Part shown: positions 1 to 11,500 of the stretch, one piece after another
How positions within the stretch are numbered: position 1 is the stretch's first letter
How the letters are laid out: the number at the start of each line of letters is the position of its first letter
From: Methanosarcinaceae archaeon
Lineage (GTDB): Archaea; Halobacteriota; Methanosarcinia; Methanosarcinales; Methanosarcinaceae
Direction of reading: 5' to 3'
NCBI GenBank assembly: GCA_030611265.1
Contig: JAUWQD010000003.1
Location: 62,001-126,000 of the forward strand
Length of the DNA: 64,000 bases
Translations under genes and position numbers: made by a program
Notes under the pieces: generated by a model
The model's input: only the letters and a program-made list of their open reading frames with translations
Told to the model about the DNA's origin: nothing
Databases searched by the model: none

Positions 1-1
1 C

Positions 2-463
2 TCATGGAATGAAGAGCGTCTGGAAGAATATGCCAAACAGTTGGTAACTGGGGAGAACGTGCAGGATTTTGAATACACCTACGGGCAGCGTCTTCGCAAC
101 TGGGATGACAAGGTTGACCAGATCGCTTATGTCATCGAAAAACTAAAAGACAGCAAAACAACCCGCCGCGCGACTGCGGTCACGTGGGTTCCAACAACCG
201 ACACGGTTGTAGATGAAGTCCCGTGTATGATAATCGATGACTTCAAAATTCGTGAAGGGAAAGTACACCTGACTACACTGTTCAGGAGCCATGATTTCGC
301 GGGAGCGTATCCTGCGAATCTTTATGGTTTGTCAAAACTGCTCGAATATGTCGCGGAAAAAGTCGGTGTGCCGGCTGGAAAGATAACAACCGTCAGCGTT
401 TCTGCACACATCTATGACCACGACTGGGACAAGATCGAGGACATCATAAAAGGGGTTCAGTAA
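2..463 (+). CDS. thyA: Thymidylate synthase, archaeal type (3' part; 5' end outside window)
   Basis: This is the C-terminal part of an archaeal-type thymidylate synthase, which methylates dUMP to dTMP. The reading frame is open from base 2, so the gene begins before the window. Visible motifs are the catalytic-cysteine segment VPCMIIDDF and the dUMP-binding segment RSHDFAGAYPANLYGL, followed by an archaeal C-terminus. In methanogens this family is believed to use tetrahydromethanopterin-type C1 carriers rather than folate; that is family knowledge, not visible here. The stop lies 3 nt before the aroA start, so the two genes are probably co-transcribed. Confidence 0.85.
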   Translation, partial: SWNEERLEEYAKQLVTGENVQDFEYTYGQRLRNWDDKVDQIAYVIEKLKDSKTTRRATAVTWVPTTDTVVDEVPCMIIDDFKIREGKVHLTTLFRSHDFAGAYPANLYGLSKLLEYVAEKVGVPAGKITTVSVSAHIYDHDWDKIEDIIKGVQ

Positions 464-466
464 AAA

Positions 467-1750
467 ATGAAAGTCACAGTCAACAAATCAAAAATATTCG
501 GTGAACTGTACGCGCCGCCATCGAAAAGTTACACCCACAGGGCAATAACAATAGCAGCCCTCTCACATGAATCAGTCATTCACAAACCCCTGCTCTCAGC
601 AGATACCATAGCAACCATCCACGCATGCGAAATGTTTGGTGCATACATCGAAAGACATGACGACGATCTTATCATACATGGTGTAGATGGAAAACCCGGT
701 GTACCGGATGATGTAATAGACGTTGCAAATTCAGGAACAACACTGCGTTTCATGACAGCCGTTTCCGCGCTTGCCGATGGCATAACAGTTCTCACAGGAG
801 ATAGCTCCATAAGAGCAAGACCAAACGGACCATTGCTTGATGTACTGAACGATCTAGGGGTTGAATCATATTCAACACGCAACAACGCTTGCGCTCCAAT
901 CGTTGTGCGTGGCGGTCTTAAGGGTGCGATCGTCCAGATTGACGGGTCGATAAGTTCACAGTTCATATCTGCACTTTTGATTGCCTGTCCTCTCACGAAT
1001 AACAGTACAACACTCTCCATAAAAGGAGAACTCAAATCAAAACCCTATGTCGATGTCACACTCGATATGATCGAAAAAGCTGGCGGGGAAATTCATGTTG
1101 AGAACACGAACAACATCAAATTCATAATTCCGGCAAACCAGAAATATAACCTCAAGGAGTACACCGTGCCAGGCGATTTCTCATCTGCATCGTACCTGCT
1201 CGCCGCTGCCGTAATGACCGGCTCGGATGTCATCGTCAAAAACCTGTTCCGATCGGAACAGGGAGACATTGCAATAATAGATATCCTCAGGCGCATGGGT
1301 GCGAACATTGAATGGGACGTTGAAAAAGGAATTGTCACAGTAAAGGGTGGTGAACTTCACGGAACAACAGTTGATGCAGGTGCAACACCTGACCTTGTCC
1401 CGACAGTAGCAGTCCTTGCAGCAGTGGCAGATGGCGTGACCGTTATCGAGAACGCGGAACATGTCCGGTACAAAGAAACCGACCGACTGCGCGCGATGGC
1501 AGTGGAACTGACAAAGATGGGAATTCAGGTTAAGGAAGAAACCGACAAACTAACCATCACAGGCGGGAATCTCGTTGGTGCTGAAGTAAACGGCTGGCAT
1601 GATCACAGGATCGTAATGGCGCTTACAATTGCCGGAATGGTAGCAGGCAACACAACAATCGATACCGCCGAATCCGTTTCAATATCCTATCCGGATTTCT
1701 TTGACAAAATGCGCTCGTTGGGCGCGGATGTTTCTACAATTGAAAAATAG
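467..1750 (+). CDS. aroA: 3-phosphoshikimate 1-carboxyvinyltransferase (EPSP synthase)
   Basis: EPSP synthase joins shikimate-3-phosphate and phosphoenolpyruvate in aromatic amino-acid biosynthesis. The 427-residue length is normal for the family. Recognisable elements are the N-terminal PPSKSYTHRA substrate loop, NSGTTLRFM near residue 88, the segment DGSISSQFISALL, RYKETDRLRAM and the C-terminal DHRIVMAL. The start is the ATG 3 nt after the thymidylate synthase stop. It is followed by about 180 bp without a gene that contains the terminator of the convergent mcr operon. Confidence 0.96.
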   Translation: MKVTVNKSKIFGELYAPPSKSYTHRAITIAALSHESVIHKPLLSADTIATIHACEMFGAYIERHDDDLIIHGVDGKPGVPDDVIDVANSGTTLRFMTAVSALADGITVLTGDSSIRARPNGPLLDVLNDLGVESYSTRNNACAPIVVRGGLKGAIVQIDGSISSQFISALLIACPLTNNSTTLSIKGELKSKPYVDVTLDMIEKAGGEIHVENTNNIKFIIPANQKYNLKEYTVPGDFSSASYLLAAAVMTGSDVIVKNLFRSEQGDIAIIDILRRMGANIEWDVEKGIVTVKGGELHGTTVDAGATPDLVPTVAVLAAVADGVTVIENAEHVRYKETDRLRAMAVELTKMGIQVKEETDKLTITGGNLVGAEVNGWHDHRIVMALTIAGMVAGNTTIDTAESVSISYPDFFDKMRSLGADVSTIEK

Positions 1751-1896
1751 GGGATATTCTCCTCATTTTTATTTTATTTTTACTGATAAATAGCCATGGC
1801 TAACAAAAATCCCTAAAACACCGCTTGAATATATTAGTCACACAGCCACAGCTACGCGTATCCGGTTTTATGGTAACATAATCAAAAAAAAGAAAA

Positions 1897-1919
1897 AAAG
1901 TAGGCGAAACGCCTACTTT
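1897..1919 (-). terminator. Intrinsic-type terminator of the mcr operon
   Basis: A 10-bp perfect stem with a 3-nt loop (AAAGTAGGCG / CGCCTACTTT). On the minus strand it is followed by a T-rich tract (complement of 1881-1896). It begins 12 nt after the mcrA stop codon, the expected place to end the mcrBDCGA transcript. Confidence 0.8.
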
Positions 1920-1930
1920 AAATTTTGTGT

Positions 1931-3643
1931 TTATTTTGCTGGGATGATAAGTGATCTCTCACCAGCTGGCACGAACTCTCTTATTGCACCTCTACCGAAC
2001 TCCTTCCTTGGCTGTGAGAAGTCGAATGGCAATAGGCTGTCTGCGAAGCAGAGTTTGATAAGTGGGTTCACTGCGAATGCATCTCCACGAGTGGAGTGTG
2101 CTCCTGATGCGATACCGCCGTATCCACCCTGGTGACCTACGTTCATAGCGTAGTTAGGGTAGTTTGCGCCACGTAGTTCAAGAGGCTCTCCTTCGTCTGA
2201 CTGGTAGGAGAATACGTTGGTTGCACCACACTGGTCCTGCAAATCGAAACCGAAGAAACCGAGACGTCCGTGTGCTTCCTTGTGGACGTACATTGAAAGG
2301 TACCATCCGGAAAGACCTGCGTTTCCGTTTCCGGTTGCAAGAGCTGTTGAAACACCTGCTGCTGCTGCAAGCATAGTTGCTCTCTGGGATCCACCGAAGT
2401 GGTCTTCGAGTACAGTTGGGTATTTCTCGTAGTTCTCCAATCCATAGATTGTGGATTCGGTTGCAATGTCCTTTACTGTCTCGATGGTTGCTGGAGCTTT
2501 TTCTCCACCCAGGTTTGCTGCACCGTTGTACTTGTCGTTGATGTAGTCTACATCGTAGTAGGTGTTCTCATCAAGAACGTTGTTGGTGTACGCTGCTGTT
2601 GCATACTGAGTGAAACCGACACCACCAGACATGTATGATCCTAACCAGATCTGGTCGTAGAGCATACATCCTGCACCGACTACCTCAAGGGAAACGTGTG
2701 CTGGGTCTTTCTTGTCTGTACGGCTTGTCTGAATGATATCAGCCATGTGACCGAAGGACAATCCACCAGGTTCGTTTGGACCACGTGCACGGCGTGCTGG
2801 AAGCATTTCGGACATTGAAACAAGTCCTGCGTGCTTTGCACTGAATGCGAGATCTGCTACTGCTGCTTCACCGGCACACATGTTGTATGCTGCAATGAAT
2901 GACATACCGACCTGCATTGCCATCCATCTGGATGTCTGTGCACCATCAGTTGTTCTGCTGACGATTGTTGGTATGTGTACAGCCTGCCATGTGGTCTTGC
3001 CAATGGATGCTTTGATCTGTGCTGCCTGTTCTGCATCGAATTCCTTGTTGATGTTGACAACAAACTGGCTGTCAATCTCATCTGCAAGTTCATCGTCACC
3101 GGAGTAGACTTTGACGTAACAGTCATCTACAAGTCCTGGGTGAGTCTCAACCATGTGTTCCTGAACAACTGCTGCACCAGGCATTGCGTGGTTCACTACT
3201 TCAAGATAGTGGTTGATTGTCTCAGGTGTTACTTCCTTACCAAGACGCTTCTCAAGTGTCTCATGTGCGAGGTCAAGACCTACTACACAGGATCTCCTGA
3301 TATCATCCCACATCTGCTGCATTGCTGCATTGTTGACGTAGTGAAGGTCGTCTGGCTCACAAACGATGTCAGTACCGGAGAGCATGTATGGTGTAAGTGC
3401 TCTCTGACCGAGAGGGATACCTGCACAGTGCATGTTAGGATTGTATGCTACAAGTCCTCTCTTCTTTGCGATTGCTGCACCAGCATCTCTCATCTCAACC
3501 TTTCTTGGACTCTGCTCGATACCAAGTCTGAGGTACTTTGCGGTCTTGCCTTCAATAGTACCGCCACTCTGCTTGTTTGTACCAAATTCTTCTGTGAATT
3601 TGATTTCCATTGCTCTTTTGAACATTACTTCTCTATCTGCCAT
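1931..3643 (-). CDS. mcrA: Methyl-coenzyme M reductase, alpha subunit
   Basis: Alpha subunit of methyl-coenzyme M reductase, the F430 enzyme that makes methane from methyl-CoM and CoB. The 570-residue length is normal. The segment [14 protein letters not shown] and the primer-region motif [14 protein letters not shown] are present. Alignment by eye with the Methanothermobacter enzyme puts the N-methylhistidine at His271, the 5-methylarginine at Arg285 (second R of LPARR), the thioglycine at Gly465 and the S-methylcysteine at Cys472 (in [10 protein letters not shown]). All these residues are conserved, so an active, fully modifiable enzyme is expected. It is the last gene of the operon, 10 nt after mcrG. 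Confidence 0.99.
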   Translation of the reverse strand: MADREVMFKRAMEIKFTEEFGTNKQSGGTIEGKTAKYLRLGIEQSPRKVEMRDAGAAIAKKRGLVAYNPNMHCAGIPLGQRALTPYMLSGTDIVCEPDDLHYVNNAAMQQMWDDIRRSCVVGLDLAHETLEKRLGKEVTPETINHYLEVVNHAMPGAAVVQEHMVETHPGLVDDCYVKVYSGDDELADEIDSQFVVNINKEFDAEQAAQIKASIGKTTWQAVHIPTIVSRTTDGAQTSRWMAMQVGMSFIAAYNMCAGEAAVADLAFSAKHAGLVSMSEMLPARRARGPNEPGGLSFGHMADIIQTSRTDKKDPAHVSLEVVGAGCMLYDQIWLGSYMSGGVGFTQYATAAYTNNVLDENTYYDVDYINDKYNGAANLGGEKAPATIETVKDIATESTIYGLENYEKYPTVLEDHFGGSQRATMLAAAAGVSTALATGNGNAGLSGWYLSMYVHKEAHGRLGFFGFDLQDQCGATNVFSYQSDEGEPLELRGANYPNYAMNVGHQGGYGGIASGAHSTRGDAFAVNPLIKLCFADSLLPFDFSQPRKEFGRGAIREFVPAGERSLIIPAK

Positions 3644-3653
3644 TTATATCACC

Positions 3654-4403
3654 TCAGTTTTTTGGCTGGAATCCATATAGTGTTCTCAGTTCCCATACCT
3701 TCTGTGTCCATTCAATGACTTCCGGATCGGATCTGAATGAAACATTGTCTATACGGTAGAAGGTGGTTCTCTTTGCAGCCTCATCTTCGGACATTGGTTT
3801 ACCAAGGTCTACCTTTCTGTCGATTGGTACACCGACCTGGTCCTTGTCCTCAATGATGGTTCCGTTCTCAAGTCGGCGCCTGTCGAGCATATCGAACATG
3901 ACACCGTCTTCCTGAAGACGGAGTGAGTGACCGTGGACAGTACATCCTCTAAGACCGGACAGTCCTGGGCAGGACATCTCTGTCTCAAGTTGTACTTTTG
4001 CTACTTCTTCCATATCTCTTTCACGAGCTTCAACGACCTGACGACCGGAAAGTGTACCTGGGTCGACACCACGTGCATTGATTGCTGCGTGGTAAGATCT
4101 GAAGTATGGTGTTGCTGGTGCGTTGTACATTGAATCAGCGAACTGAACGTATCGTACACGGTCACCTGCTTTTGCACCTGGTGTTGCTTCTACAATTTCT
4201 CTTATTGAGCATGCTGGCTCACCCATCTCAGCGAGTGGTGGGTGTGTGCTTGGGTAATCACTACCTGGTGCACGGTGTCCAAGAACTGCAGTTAAATCCT
4301 CATCAGAGATCTCACGCAGTTTCTCAAGGTCACCAGACATGTGCTTTCTTCTGTTATCTGCAACGGATGTTGCGCCTGGATAATATTGTGCTTTATATGC
4401 CAT
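3654..4403 (-). CDS. mcrG: Methyl-coenzyme M reductase, gamma subunit
   Basis: Gamma subunit of the alpha2-beta2-gamma2 methyl-coenzyme M reductase. It is 249 residues and starts MAYKAQYYPGATSVADNRR, which is typical. The segment LSDEDL-like region near residue 35, followed by VLGHRAPGSDYPSTHPPL, is characteristic of McrG and contributes to the active-site channel. It lies between mcrC and mcrA with 11- and 10-nt gaps, so the genes are co-translated from one message. Confidence 0.98.
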   Translation of the reverse strand: MAYKAQYYPGATSVADNRRKHMSGDLEKLREISDEDLTAVLGHRAPGSDYPSTHPPLAEMGEPACSIREIVEATPGAKAGDRVRYVQFADSMYNAPATPYFRSYHAAINARGVDPGTLSGRQVVEARERDMEEVAKVQLETEMSCPGLSGLRGCTVHGHSLRLQEDGVMFDMLDRRRLENGTIIEDKDQVGVPIDRKVDLGKPMSEDEAAKRTTFYRIDNVSFRSDPEVIEWTQKVWELRTLYGFQPKN

Positions 4404-4414
4404 ATTAACACTCC

Positions 4415-5032
4415 TTAGTTATTTTGCATCGGTTTCATTATGGATCTGACATCTTTCACGAGTTCGTTCAACTTGTCTCTTGGACATGTTTCACCACGCG
4501 TGATTCCTGTAACTATATCCATAATTGTACCTTTGGTTTGAATATCTTCATTTTTTGGTTTTACCAATCTTGTTTTGATCCCGCCTTTTGCGAAATCTTC
4601 GAAGTCTGCCGGAATTTGGCAAACAACTATCGCAGGAATCTCGACTTGTTCCAGAACTGCTCTTGCTTTCTTTACTACATGGTCACGTATGTTTCCGAGA
4701 TGTATAACAGCCAGTTTGTGCCTTGAGATCTGTGCGACCTCTTCCGGTGCGATTCCAAAGGAACCTGACACCATACCGGAATCAGGAATTCCCGACCCTG
4801 TATTCAGCACCATTACACTAACCTGTATATTCTCTCGTCGCATCCCGTATGTGATCTCACACACAGGTTTTGTTATATGTCTTCTACCGGGACTCATTGC
4901 AACCGCGATCACATCAGGGCGACCTGTTTCTGAGAGGGTTCCCCGCTGTGCGAGTCCGCCGCCCCTGCCAAGGCCCATTCCATGTCTGCAATCTACAACT
5001 TGTGTTTCCCGATCAAACATATATGTGATCAC
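4415..5032 (-). CDS. mcrC: Methyl-coenzyme M reductase operon protein C
   Basis: McrC, 205 residues. It is not a subunit of the mature enzyme. Family work places McrC in the ATP-dependent complex that reductively activates F430 in MCR. The glycine-rich segment RHGMGLGRGGGLAQRG near residue 16 and the segment MSPGRRHITKPVCEITYGMR are visible. The start codon overlaps the mcrD stop by 4 nt, indicating translational coupling. Confidence 0.95.
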   Translation of the reverse strand: MITYMFDRETQVVDCRHGMGLGRGGGLAQRGTLSETGRPDVIAVAMSPGRRHITKPVCEITYGMRRENIQVSVMVLNTGSGIPDSGMVSGSFGIAPEEVAQISRHKLAVIHLGNIRDHVVKKARAVLEQVEIPAIVVCQIPADFEDFAKGGIKTRLVKPKNEDIQTKGTIMDIVTGITRGETCPRDKLNELVKDVRSIMKPMQNN

Positions 5033-5511
5033 TCCTTAGAACCAAGAATGCAAATCGGATTATTTGATTTCGGGTCTGACAAACCAAGCATTTCTACATT
5101 GGCATCAGGACCGTATTTCGCATAGTCAGATACAGTTAATCTGTTGTGGAAGTAAAGCCCTTCCTTGAATTCAAATTGGAATGGTAAAACTTTCTCGCAT
5201 ATTGTGCGAACCTCTTCCTTAACATCAGCATCATCGACTTCAAGTCTTATTCGACCAACACTTATTGAAAGTTCGAGTGCCGTATCGGCAATCATAATAA
5301 CTTTCCTGCCTGCATGGTCAACATCTTCTCCGCTTCCAGGTCCCGCGGATACCGTCATTGGTAATCGTGGTCCATGGATGATTGCTTTTGAAATACCATC
5401 TAATGTGCTCAACTCACTAAGGAGCATCTGCGCAGTTTCTGGATTAAGCAAACGCTGCGGACAAATTTCAACCTGAATTCGGTTGTCTGTTTCTGAAACT
5501 TGATTTTTCAT
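5029..5511 (-). CDS. mcrD: Methyl-coenzyme M reductase operon protein D
   Basis: McrD, 160 residues, an assembly or maturation partner of MCR that co-purifies with the enzyme in other methanogens. The segment IHGPRLPMTVSAGPGSGEDV, typical of the family, is present near residues 44-63. It sits between mcrB (27-nt gap) and mcrC (4-nt overlap), the standard mcrBDCGA order. Confidence 0.95.
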   Translation of the reverse strand: MKNQVSETDNRIQVEICPQRLLNPETAQMLLSELSTLDGISKAIIHGPRLPMTVSAGPGSGEDVDHAGRKVIMIADTALELSISVGRIRLEVDDADVKEEVRTICEKVLPFQFEFKEGLYFHNRLTVSDYAKYGPDANVEMLGLSDPKSNNPICILGSKE

Positions 5512-5538
5512 AGAGTAAAACCTTCAGATATTCTAGCC

Positions 5539-6843
5539 TTAAAGAGCTCCTGCAACTGCTGCGATTGGCTCTCTGAATTCTTTGATCGATCCAAACACGT
5601 CACCAACAAGGCCGGATGTCATCTCAGGTGTAAACATCTGAGTACCTGCATCAAGAGCAACTGCTGCTGAGATACATGGAATACCGAAACCTCTGGAGTG
5701 TCTTGTTACAACGTGGTTACCGTTGAATACACCAGGTCCACCGCCACCATAGATTGAGTGACTGAAGAATGAGAAACCTACTGCAACACCCTGTACCTTA
5801 CCATAGTCACATCCTGTGAGACCTGTCTCTTTCTCAATGATATCATTGAAGTAGAGCAGTGTTGAGGATACGTGCTGAGGACTTCGTCCTGCACCACAGT
5901 TGACTAATGTTGCTGCAAGTGTACCTGCTGCTGTGTATGCGTTCCACAGTGGAACATCGTTTGCCTTGTAGAACTTGTATCCGGATGGTGCTGTCTTGTC
6001 GACTGAAATTACACCGTCTTCGATTGCTCTTCCTACAATTGAATGGACTACAGTACCGATTGTACCTGACTTGCCACTCTCTTTTACAGTTTCATACACA
6101 ATGTTGTTTGCGTTGAAACCCTGTACTGCAAGACCGAGTAACTGGTGTCTCTCGAACATACCAACTGCATTACCCATCTCGAACTCACCTGTCTGTTCGT
6201 AGATTGAGGACAATGCTGCAGCATTCATTGCGGACTTCTTTGTAATAGCTGCAATGTGGTTAGCCATGATGTTTCTGAGGGAGAAACCAAGACCTTCATT
6301 CTGCTGTGGGATGTTTAAGATAGATGCAACGTTTCCGCCCATCAAGTCCATTGTCTGTGGGTAACTTCCCCAGACTGATGCCTTGACGATTGGTGCGTCG
6401 AACATATCGGTGTTGAACTGGTCAAGGAGCGCCTGTGTGATTGATGCTGCACCCACTGTGGTTGCCGACACATAATCTGCACCTGCGTTGATCCTTGCTG
6501 TTGGCACTTGAACGAGCAACTGCTTGCCGCCGTTAAGTGACTGTACGTTTGTGTCATCACCAGCGTTGACCTGTACGAGGCCTTTGACTGCTGATGCAAG
6601 TGCACTTGCATTTCCGACAACATCGTAGTCAAGTTCACGTCCAAGAATGTGACGTCCTTTACCACCCATTTTGCCGTTTGCAAGAGCGCCCTGGATACCT
6701 GCCAGGTTGATTGCTACAGATCTTTTGGTATCTGTAATGATTCTTCCGATGGCTGCGTTTCTTGTTGGAGCAATGTCCATCAGGTCTACGCCGCTCTTTA
6801 ACAGTTTTCCACTGTCGCTGTGGATGTCTATTTTATCAGACAC
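5539..6843 (-). CDS. mcrB: Methyl-coenzyme M reductase, beta subunit
   Basis: Beta subunit of methyl-coenzyme M reductase, 434 residues, first gene of the operon. The opening SDKIDIHSDSGKLL and the later segment FFSHSIYGGGGPGVFNGNH, which lines the active site, are characteristic. The gene is preceded by a long AT-rich region, so the message probably has a leader of about 200 nt if the minus-strand TATA near 7094-7114 is used. Confidence 0.98.
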   Translation of the reverse strand: MSDKIDIHSDSGKLLKSGVDLMDIAPTRNAAIGRIITDTKRSVAINLAGIQGALANGKMGGKGRHILGRELDYDVVGNASALASAVKGLVQVNAGDDTNVQSLNGGKQLLVQVPTARINAGADYVSATTVGAASITQALLDQFNTDMFDAPIVKASVWGSYPQTMDLMGGNVASILNIPQQNEGLGFSLRNIMANHIAAITKKSAMNAAALSSIYEQTGEFEMGNAVGMFERHQLLGLAVQGFNANNIVYETVKESGKSGTIGTVVHSIVGRAIEDGVISVDKTAPSGYKFYKANDVPLWNAYTAAGTLAATLVNCGAGRSPQHVSSTLLYFNDIIEKETGLTGCDYGKVQGVAVGFSFFSHSIYGGGGPGVFNGNHVVTRHSRGFGIPCISAAVALDAGTQMFTPEMTSGLVGDVFGSIKEFREPIAAVAGAL

Positions 6844-7093
6844 GTATATCTTCCTCCTATTTTAATTATTCAAGGAACTTTTCATTTAGGAAAATGTGAA
6901 TAATTGAGCAAGTATGCTGCTACTCATCTAATTATTACAATAGAAAGTGCAACAATTCGCAATTATTCAAAATTATATTTCCTATCAGAATTCCTCGCAT
7001 TTTCATCAAATCTGTAATTGTACTTAAACCTTTTGTGTCTTTCATGACAATCCATTATAATTAGACAAATATAATTTGTAACATCTGACTCTA

Positions 7094-7114
7094 AAAATAT
7101 ATAAAAATATATAA
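7094..7114 (-). promoter_or_regulatory. Candidate TATA/BRE region for the mcr operon
   Basis: On the minus strand this stretch reads CTTATATATTTTTATATATT, two overlapping archaeal TATA-like elements about 250 nt upstream of mcrB. The whole 6844-7318 interval (475 bp) is strongly AT-rich and contains no supportable gene. It must hold the promoters of both mcrB and the divergent mmp10. A TATA-like TTTAAGTA near 7282, about 35 nt before the mmp10 start, could serve that gene with an almost leaderless message. Inference from position and composition only. Confidence 0.45.
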
Positions 7115-7318
7115 GATTACACAGTCGACACAATTCGCATGATTATCAATAAACTATAAATAGAATTACTATGTACTAAATTTTATATTTGTAAATATCT
7201 ACTTTTTATACAATCAATTTCGTTTTCGTTTTTAATTATTCACATCTTGTTTGGTTAGCGCAATTGCTCCCCATCACAAAAGTTTAAGTAATACGTACAT
7301 CAAGTACACACGATTGAT

Positions 7319-8554
7319 ATGGAAGTTGTTGTCGATATTGGAGGAAGCCCTGGGATTGACTGCCGTGGGTTTTGTAAGTACTGTTATTTCAAAAAAGTAA
7401 AAGATATCCCTGCATTTGGATGTAAATATTGCCTTCCGTTCACAAAAGGATGTGATTACTGCACACGGGGCGTCAAGGAATCCTATTCCGGTTTTAAGCC
7501 GGTACAGAATGTAATGCAGGGGGTTGGGCAGACCATACATTTCAGTTCAAATGAAGTTGACAAATTCACAATCAGCGGTGGCGGAGATGTCAGTTGCTAC
7601 CCACAACTTAAAGAATTAGTGTCCTATCTATCATCTAAATTCGGCAAACCGATCCATTTAGGATACACCAGCGGCAAAGGTTTCATCAAGAGCGATGAAG
7701 CACAGTTCTTCATTGAAAACGGCGTAACAGAAGTATCATTCACAGTATTTGCAACAGACCCAAAACTTCGGGACAAATACATGCATGACCCTGAGCCTGA
7801 AGCATCCCTTGATGTCCTTCGGGACTTTTGCGCTCACTGCGAAGTATATGCCGCGATCGTACTCATACCCGGCGTCAACGACGGCGCAGTTCTTGAAAAG
7901 ACACTCACCGACCTCGAAGATATGGGTGCTGCAGGTGCGATACTCATGCGTTTCGCAAACACGCGCGAGCAGGGATTGATACTCGGGAACGCACCCGTAA
8001 TCGATGGTGTTGTATCCCATACCGTTGAAGAGTTCCAACAGATCGTGCGCGACAGTGCAGCACGCCACAGTTTCAGAATCACGGGTACGCCTCTTGAAGA
8101 TCCATTGATCGGCTCGCCGTTTGCTATTCGAAATGTCGATGAAGCACTCGCAAAGTTACCGGAAGTAACAAAGGAAGCAACGATCATCACAAGCAGCACC
8201 GCTGCACCGCGCCTGACCGAGATATTTGAAAAACTTGGCGGTAGCGTGAATATCGCACCTGTGGACAAAGATGTGGGTTGTCTTATTACTATAGAAGATA
8301 TAGAAGCACTTGACCTATCTAATATTAAGGATACTGTGATCCTGCCGGGCCGGGCATTTGTTCACGACCCCGAAGTAAAAGCGGTACTCTCGCGTGACGG
8401 CGTTGACAGGTTTGTACGCAGAGGCGAGGACACGCTCACAGTTGACGGGGAGATGTCAATCGGAATGACAAAAGAAGCAGTACTGGAACTTGAGATACAG
8501 AAGTTTACCGAACTCATTCAACAGATCAATGCGCTCGGCCTACCAATCACATAA
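7319..8554 (+). CDS. mmp10: Mmp10, radical SAM methyltransferase for McrA arginine
   Basis: Methanogenesis marker 10, a cobalamin-dependent radical SAM enzyme that installs the 5-methylarginine in McrA. The 411-residue length fits. The radical SAM cysteines are in [10 protein letters not shown] near residues 16-25 (CX3CX2C), followed by a cysteine-rich segment ([17 protein letters not shown]) typical of this family. The gene is divergent from the mcr operon whose product it modifies, and the target Arg285 of McrA is conserved. The 3' end overlaps the convergent polymerase gene by 8 nt. Confidence 0.92.
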   Translation: MEVVVDIGGSPGIDCRGFCKYCYFKKVKDIPAFGCKYCLPFTKGCDYCTRGVKESYSGFKPVQNVMQGVGQTIHFSSNEVDKFTISGGGDVSCYPQLKELVSYLSSKFGKPIHLGYTSGKGFIKSDEAQFFIENGVTEVSFTVFATDPKLRDKYMHDPEPEASLDVLRDFCAHCEVYAAIVLIPGVNDGAVLEKTLTDLEDMGAAGAILMRFANTREQGLILGNAPVIDGVVSHTVEEFQQIVRDSAARHSFRITGTPLEDPLIGSPFAIRNVDEALAKLPEVTKEATIITSSTAAPRLTEIFEKLGGSVNIAPVDKDVGCLITIEDIEALDLSNIKDTVILPGRAFVHDPEVKAVLSRDGVDRFVRRGEDTLTVDGEMSIGMTKEAVLELEIQKFTELIQQINALGLPIT

Positions 8555-11500
8555 AATCCTTCAGTCCCATCTGTTTTGACTTATCATTCTCAAAAAGTGA
8601 TTTAATATCATAACCGACAAGTTCGATGCGTTGTCTTGTGTAGTCAGACACGTCATAATCTTGTGCAACCCTTTGAGACACTTCAAGGTATTTCTTGACC
8701 GAACCTTCATGAACGGTAAGTATCACTCGCCCGCCACATTTTGGACAGTTCCCCATCAGTGGAGGTCGCCGAAACTTCTCACCGCACTTAACGCAACGTG
8801 TCCCCTGCCGCGAGAACGCGCGCAGGTTTCCAATCATATCCGGCAAAAAGTGTGATGTCAAAACCCTCTCCGCAACGTCCCAGACATCAACAGCACGTAT
8901 CTTCTCCCCAAGGGCAAGTTGTGCATCCATTTTCTCGACCATAGTGCCAAGTGTCTTATAGGCACTGTTCACCGGACCTGCTGCAATATCCGATGTATCG
9001 TGAGTGAACATAAATCCATCATACTGCCCCGGAGTGTTAAGTCGTCCACTCACAAGATCCATTATGCCTTCAAGTTCCTTTGGGTTGGTGTACTTTTGCG
9101 TTGCCTCATAAAATTCAAGAGGATAGCGCGCGCAAACATCGATATTATGTGCTTCCTTGTCAACCTCGCTCGGATCAAGGCGTGTTGTAAGCACAAGCGG
9201 TGCATCCATCTGCCCACCGCGCTTATCAGGCAAAAATTCGCGCGAGAAGTTGAGCATACCATCCATAAGTAGCATCACGCAATCCTCATCGCCATCGCAG
9301 TTACGCCGCTTTGCCGCATGGAAGAACGGATGCGCATAACCCACTGACGCACCCGTGAAACCCACGATCCGTCCAAGAACACCTGCCGAGGTGTGTGGCG
9401 CAAGCCCCATCACCATTATGCCAACAATGTCATCGACAGATTCAGCGTTGTAATATGGATCGAGTTTGTAATACCTGACAAGCAGGTCATCTATATATTG
9501 TGCAGTCCTGAGCAAATACTCGGCACAGTCGTATGATATTACAAGATCCTGTACCTTGAGGCATGCCACCTGATCATCACTTGTAAGCGGTTCGCCGTGG
9601 ATGTCTTCGCTGTATCCAATATCGATGAGTTGTTGTGCCGTGACACCAATTTCGTCAGGACGTATGTGGGTCAGCGGAATATCTGACATGTCGTATCGGA
9701 CAGTCCCGTCTTTGAATGTAAACAGGTCGTGTTTTGCCCGTAACACTCCTTTTTCAAGCGGTTCCGGTGTCCTGTGTCTGGACATGAGTTTTTTGACACC
9801 TTTGAACGAATCGATGTTGGTGTCCCGCTCGCCCACTTTTTCAAAGGCTTTATCGTAAATTGATTTGAAATCAACCTTTTGCATCCGCACCGATGTGGTC
9901 TTGCGTCCGCATTTTGGGCAGACCTCCTTGTTCATTGAAACGCCACATCGCTGGCAGAATAGTTTGGGCACCGTAAATTCTCCGCAATCGCATCTGGATT
10001 CGTGCGTTTCCTCCCTACACGCAGGACAGATCCGCGTTCCGATCTCAATACGTATTTCTCCAACTTTTCCGTTCATTTTATGTGTGAAACCTGCGGCGGC
10101 ACCCAGTTTTCTGGAATTGCCCCCTGTATCACCTATCGGGAACAGGGCATGCGGTGCGGGTGACATTTTTCGTTTATCGGATTTTTCAGGTCGCCCCATC
10201 CTTGCGCCTATGCGCATGGGTGCACGCGCACGGACTGTCATGCCGCTCAAACGATTTATTGCATCAAGGGCATTATCGGTGTCAAGTATGTCCCATGTGC
10301 GCACAAGGGTTGTGTCAAGACCCAGACACCGTATGAATGGCAGGGGTTCACTAACCTGTATTTTTCCATCCCTTACTTTGTGTAGCACAAGGAGGTTCTC
10401 AAGTATGATCTTTATGCCCTCGGAAACCGCCTGTTCGTAGGGCAGTTCTAATACGGAGTTGTCAGAATTCAGCGAGCCGTGTTCAGATACGAACGCGGCG
10501 AGTTTCTTGTATTCTTCGATTGTGATGTCGTGCCACAGGTATGTGAACTTTGGATGCAGTGGGATGCCGTGTGTTTTTGAGATGTCGAGTGCGACCTCTT
10601 GCGACAGGTCCTTTAACGCTTCTTCGTCGATGTTTGCGCCGCTTGCAGCCTTTTCATATTCCTGTATCCACCATTCAAAACAGTAGGGGGATGGGACTAG
10701 TGGATGATTGTTCTCAAGGAAATCCCCGTAGTTGATGAGGATCTCACCTATATCTATTATATGTACAACCTGTGAATGCAGGGCGTATGCTTCGTCCACG
10801 TCATCGATGCGGACTACGTCCCCTGACCTGAGCCTGACGGTGGGTCCTTCTATGGAATCCACGGGAGCCATGCCTGCCGCTTTTCCCGGGCGTTCGAGTT
10901 TCAGTTGAGTCCCTGCGGCTATAAAGTCGTCCATGATGATCATGCCGGCAGGGCTTATTCCTGCTGCTGCGAATGAGGTATTGCGCGACCTGCCGTAACG
11001 CAATCGGAAACCTCCCGGGCGCGAGGGGTGTGAGAATACGGGGCGACCTGCGATGAGGTCACGGAGGTATTTGTCTTTTGGTTTTATGCCTATGCTGTCG
11101 TCTTCGTCATCCTCGCTTTTTGCACCTGCGAGGAATGTGTCGAGCCAGTCCCATCCATCCATTTTGAGTTTCTTCACGTGTTTTTGGATCTTGGGCGCTT
11201 TTAGCGCAAGCCCTTCTGCGAGTACGAGCGCCATTCCCCCGCGTACCCTGTTGGTCGGAACTCTTTCAAGGTCGCGGTGTCCTTCCACTTCCGTCTGTTC
11301 GGTTGGTTCGCCGTCAAGGCAGACCGGGCAGTTCTCCACGATCAATCTTATTTCGTCTTCGGATGGCATGTACTGGAGATTGGCAACCCTGCGATATACC
11401 CCGATCTCTTCGATATAGCGTTCAACCTCTTCCTTGCGTGGTTTGTACTTGTCGATCCCGACTCCCTGCCGCACGTAGTCCCCTACAAGTACGGATAGCG

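Noticed and set aside
2975-3718. Plus-strand 247-codon open frame opposite mcrA
   Set aside because: It is the antisense of the highly conserved mcrA coding sequence, with an unlikely cysteine-rich composition and no ribosome-binding site.
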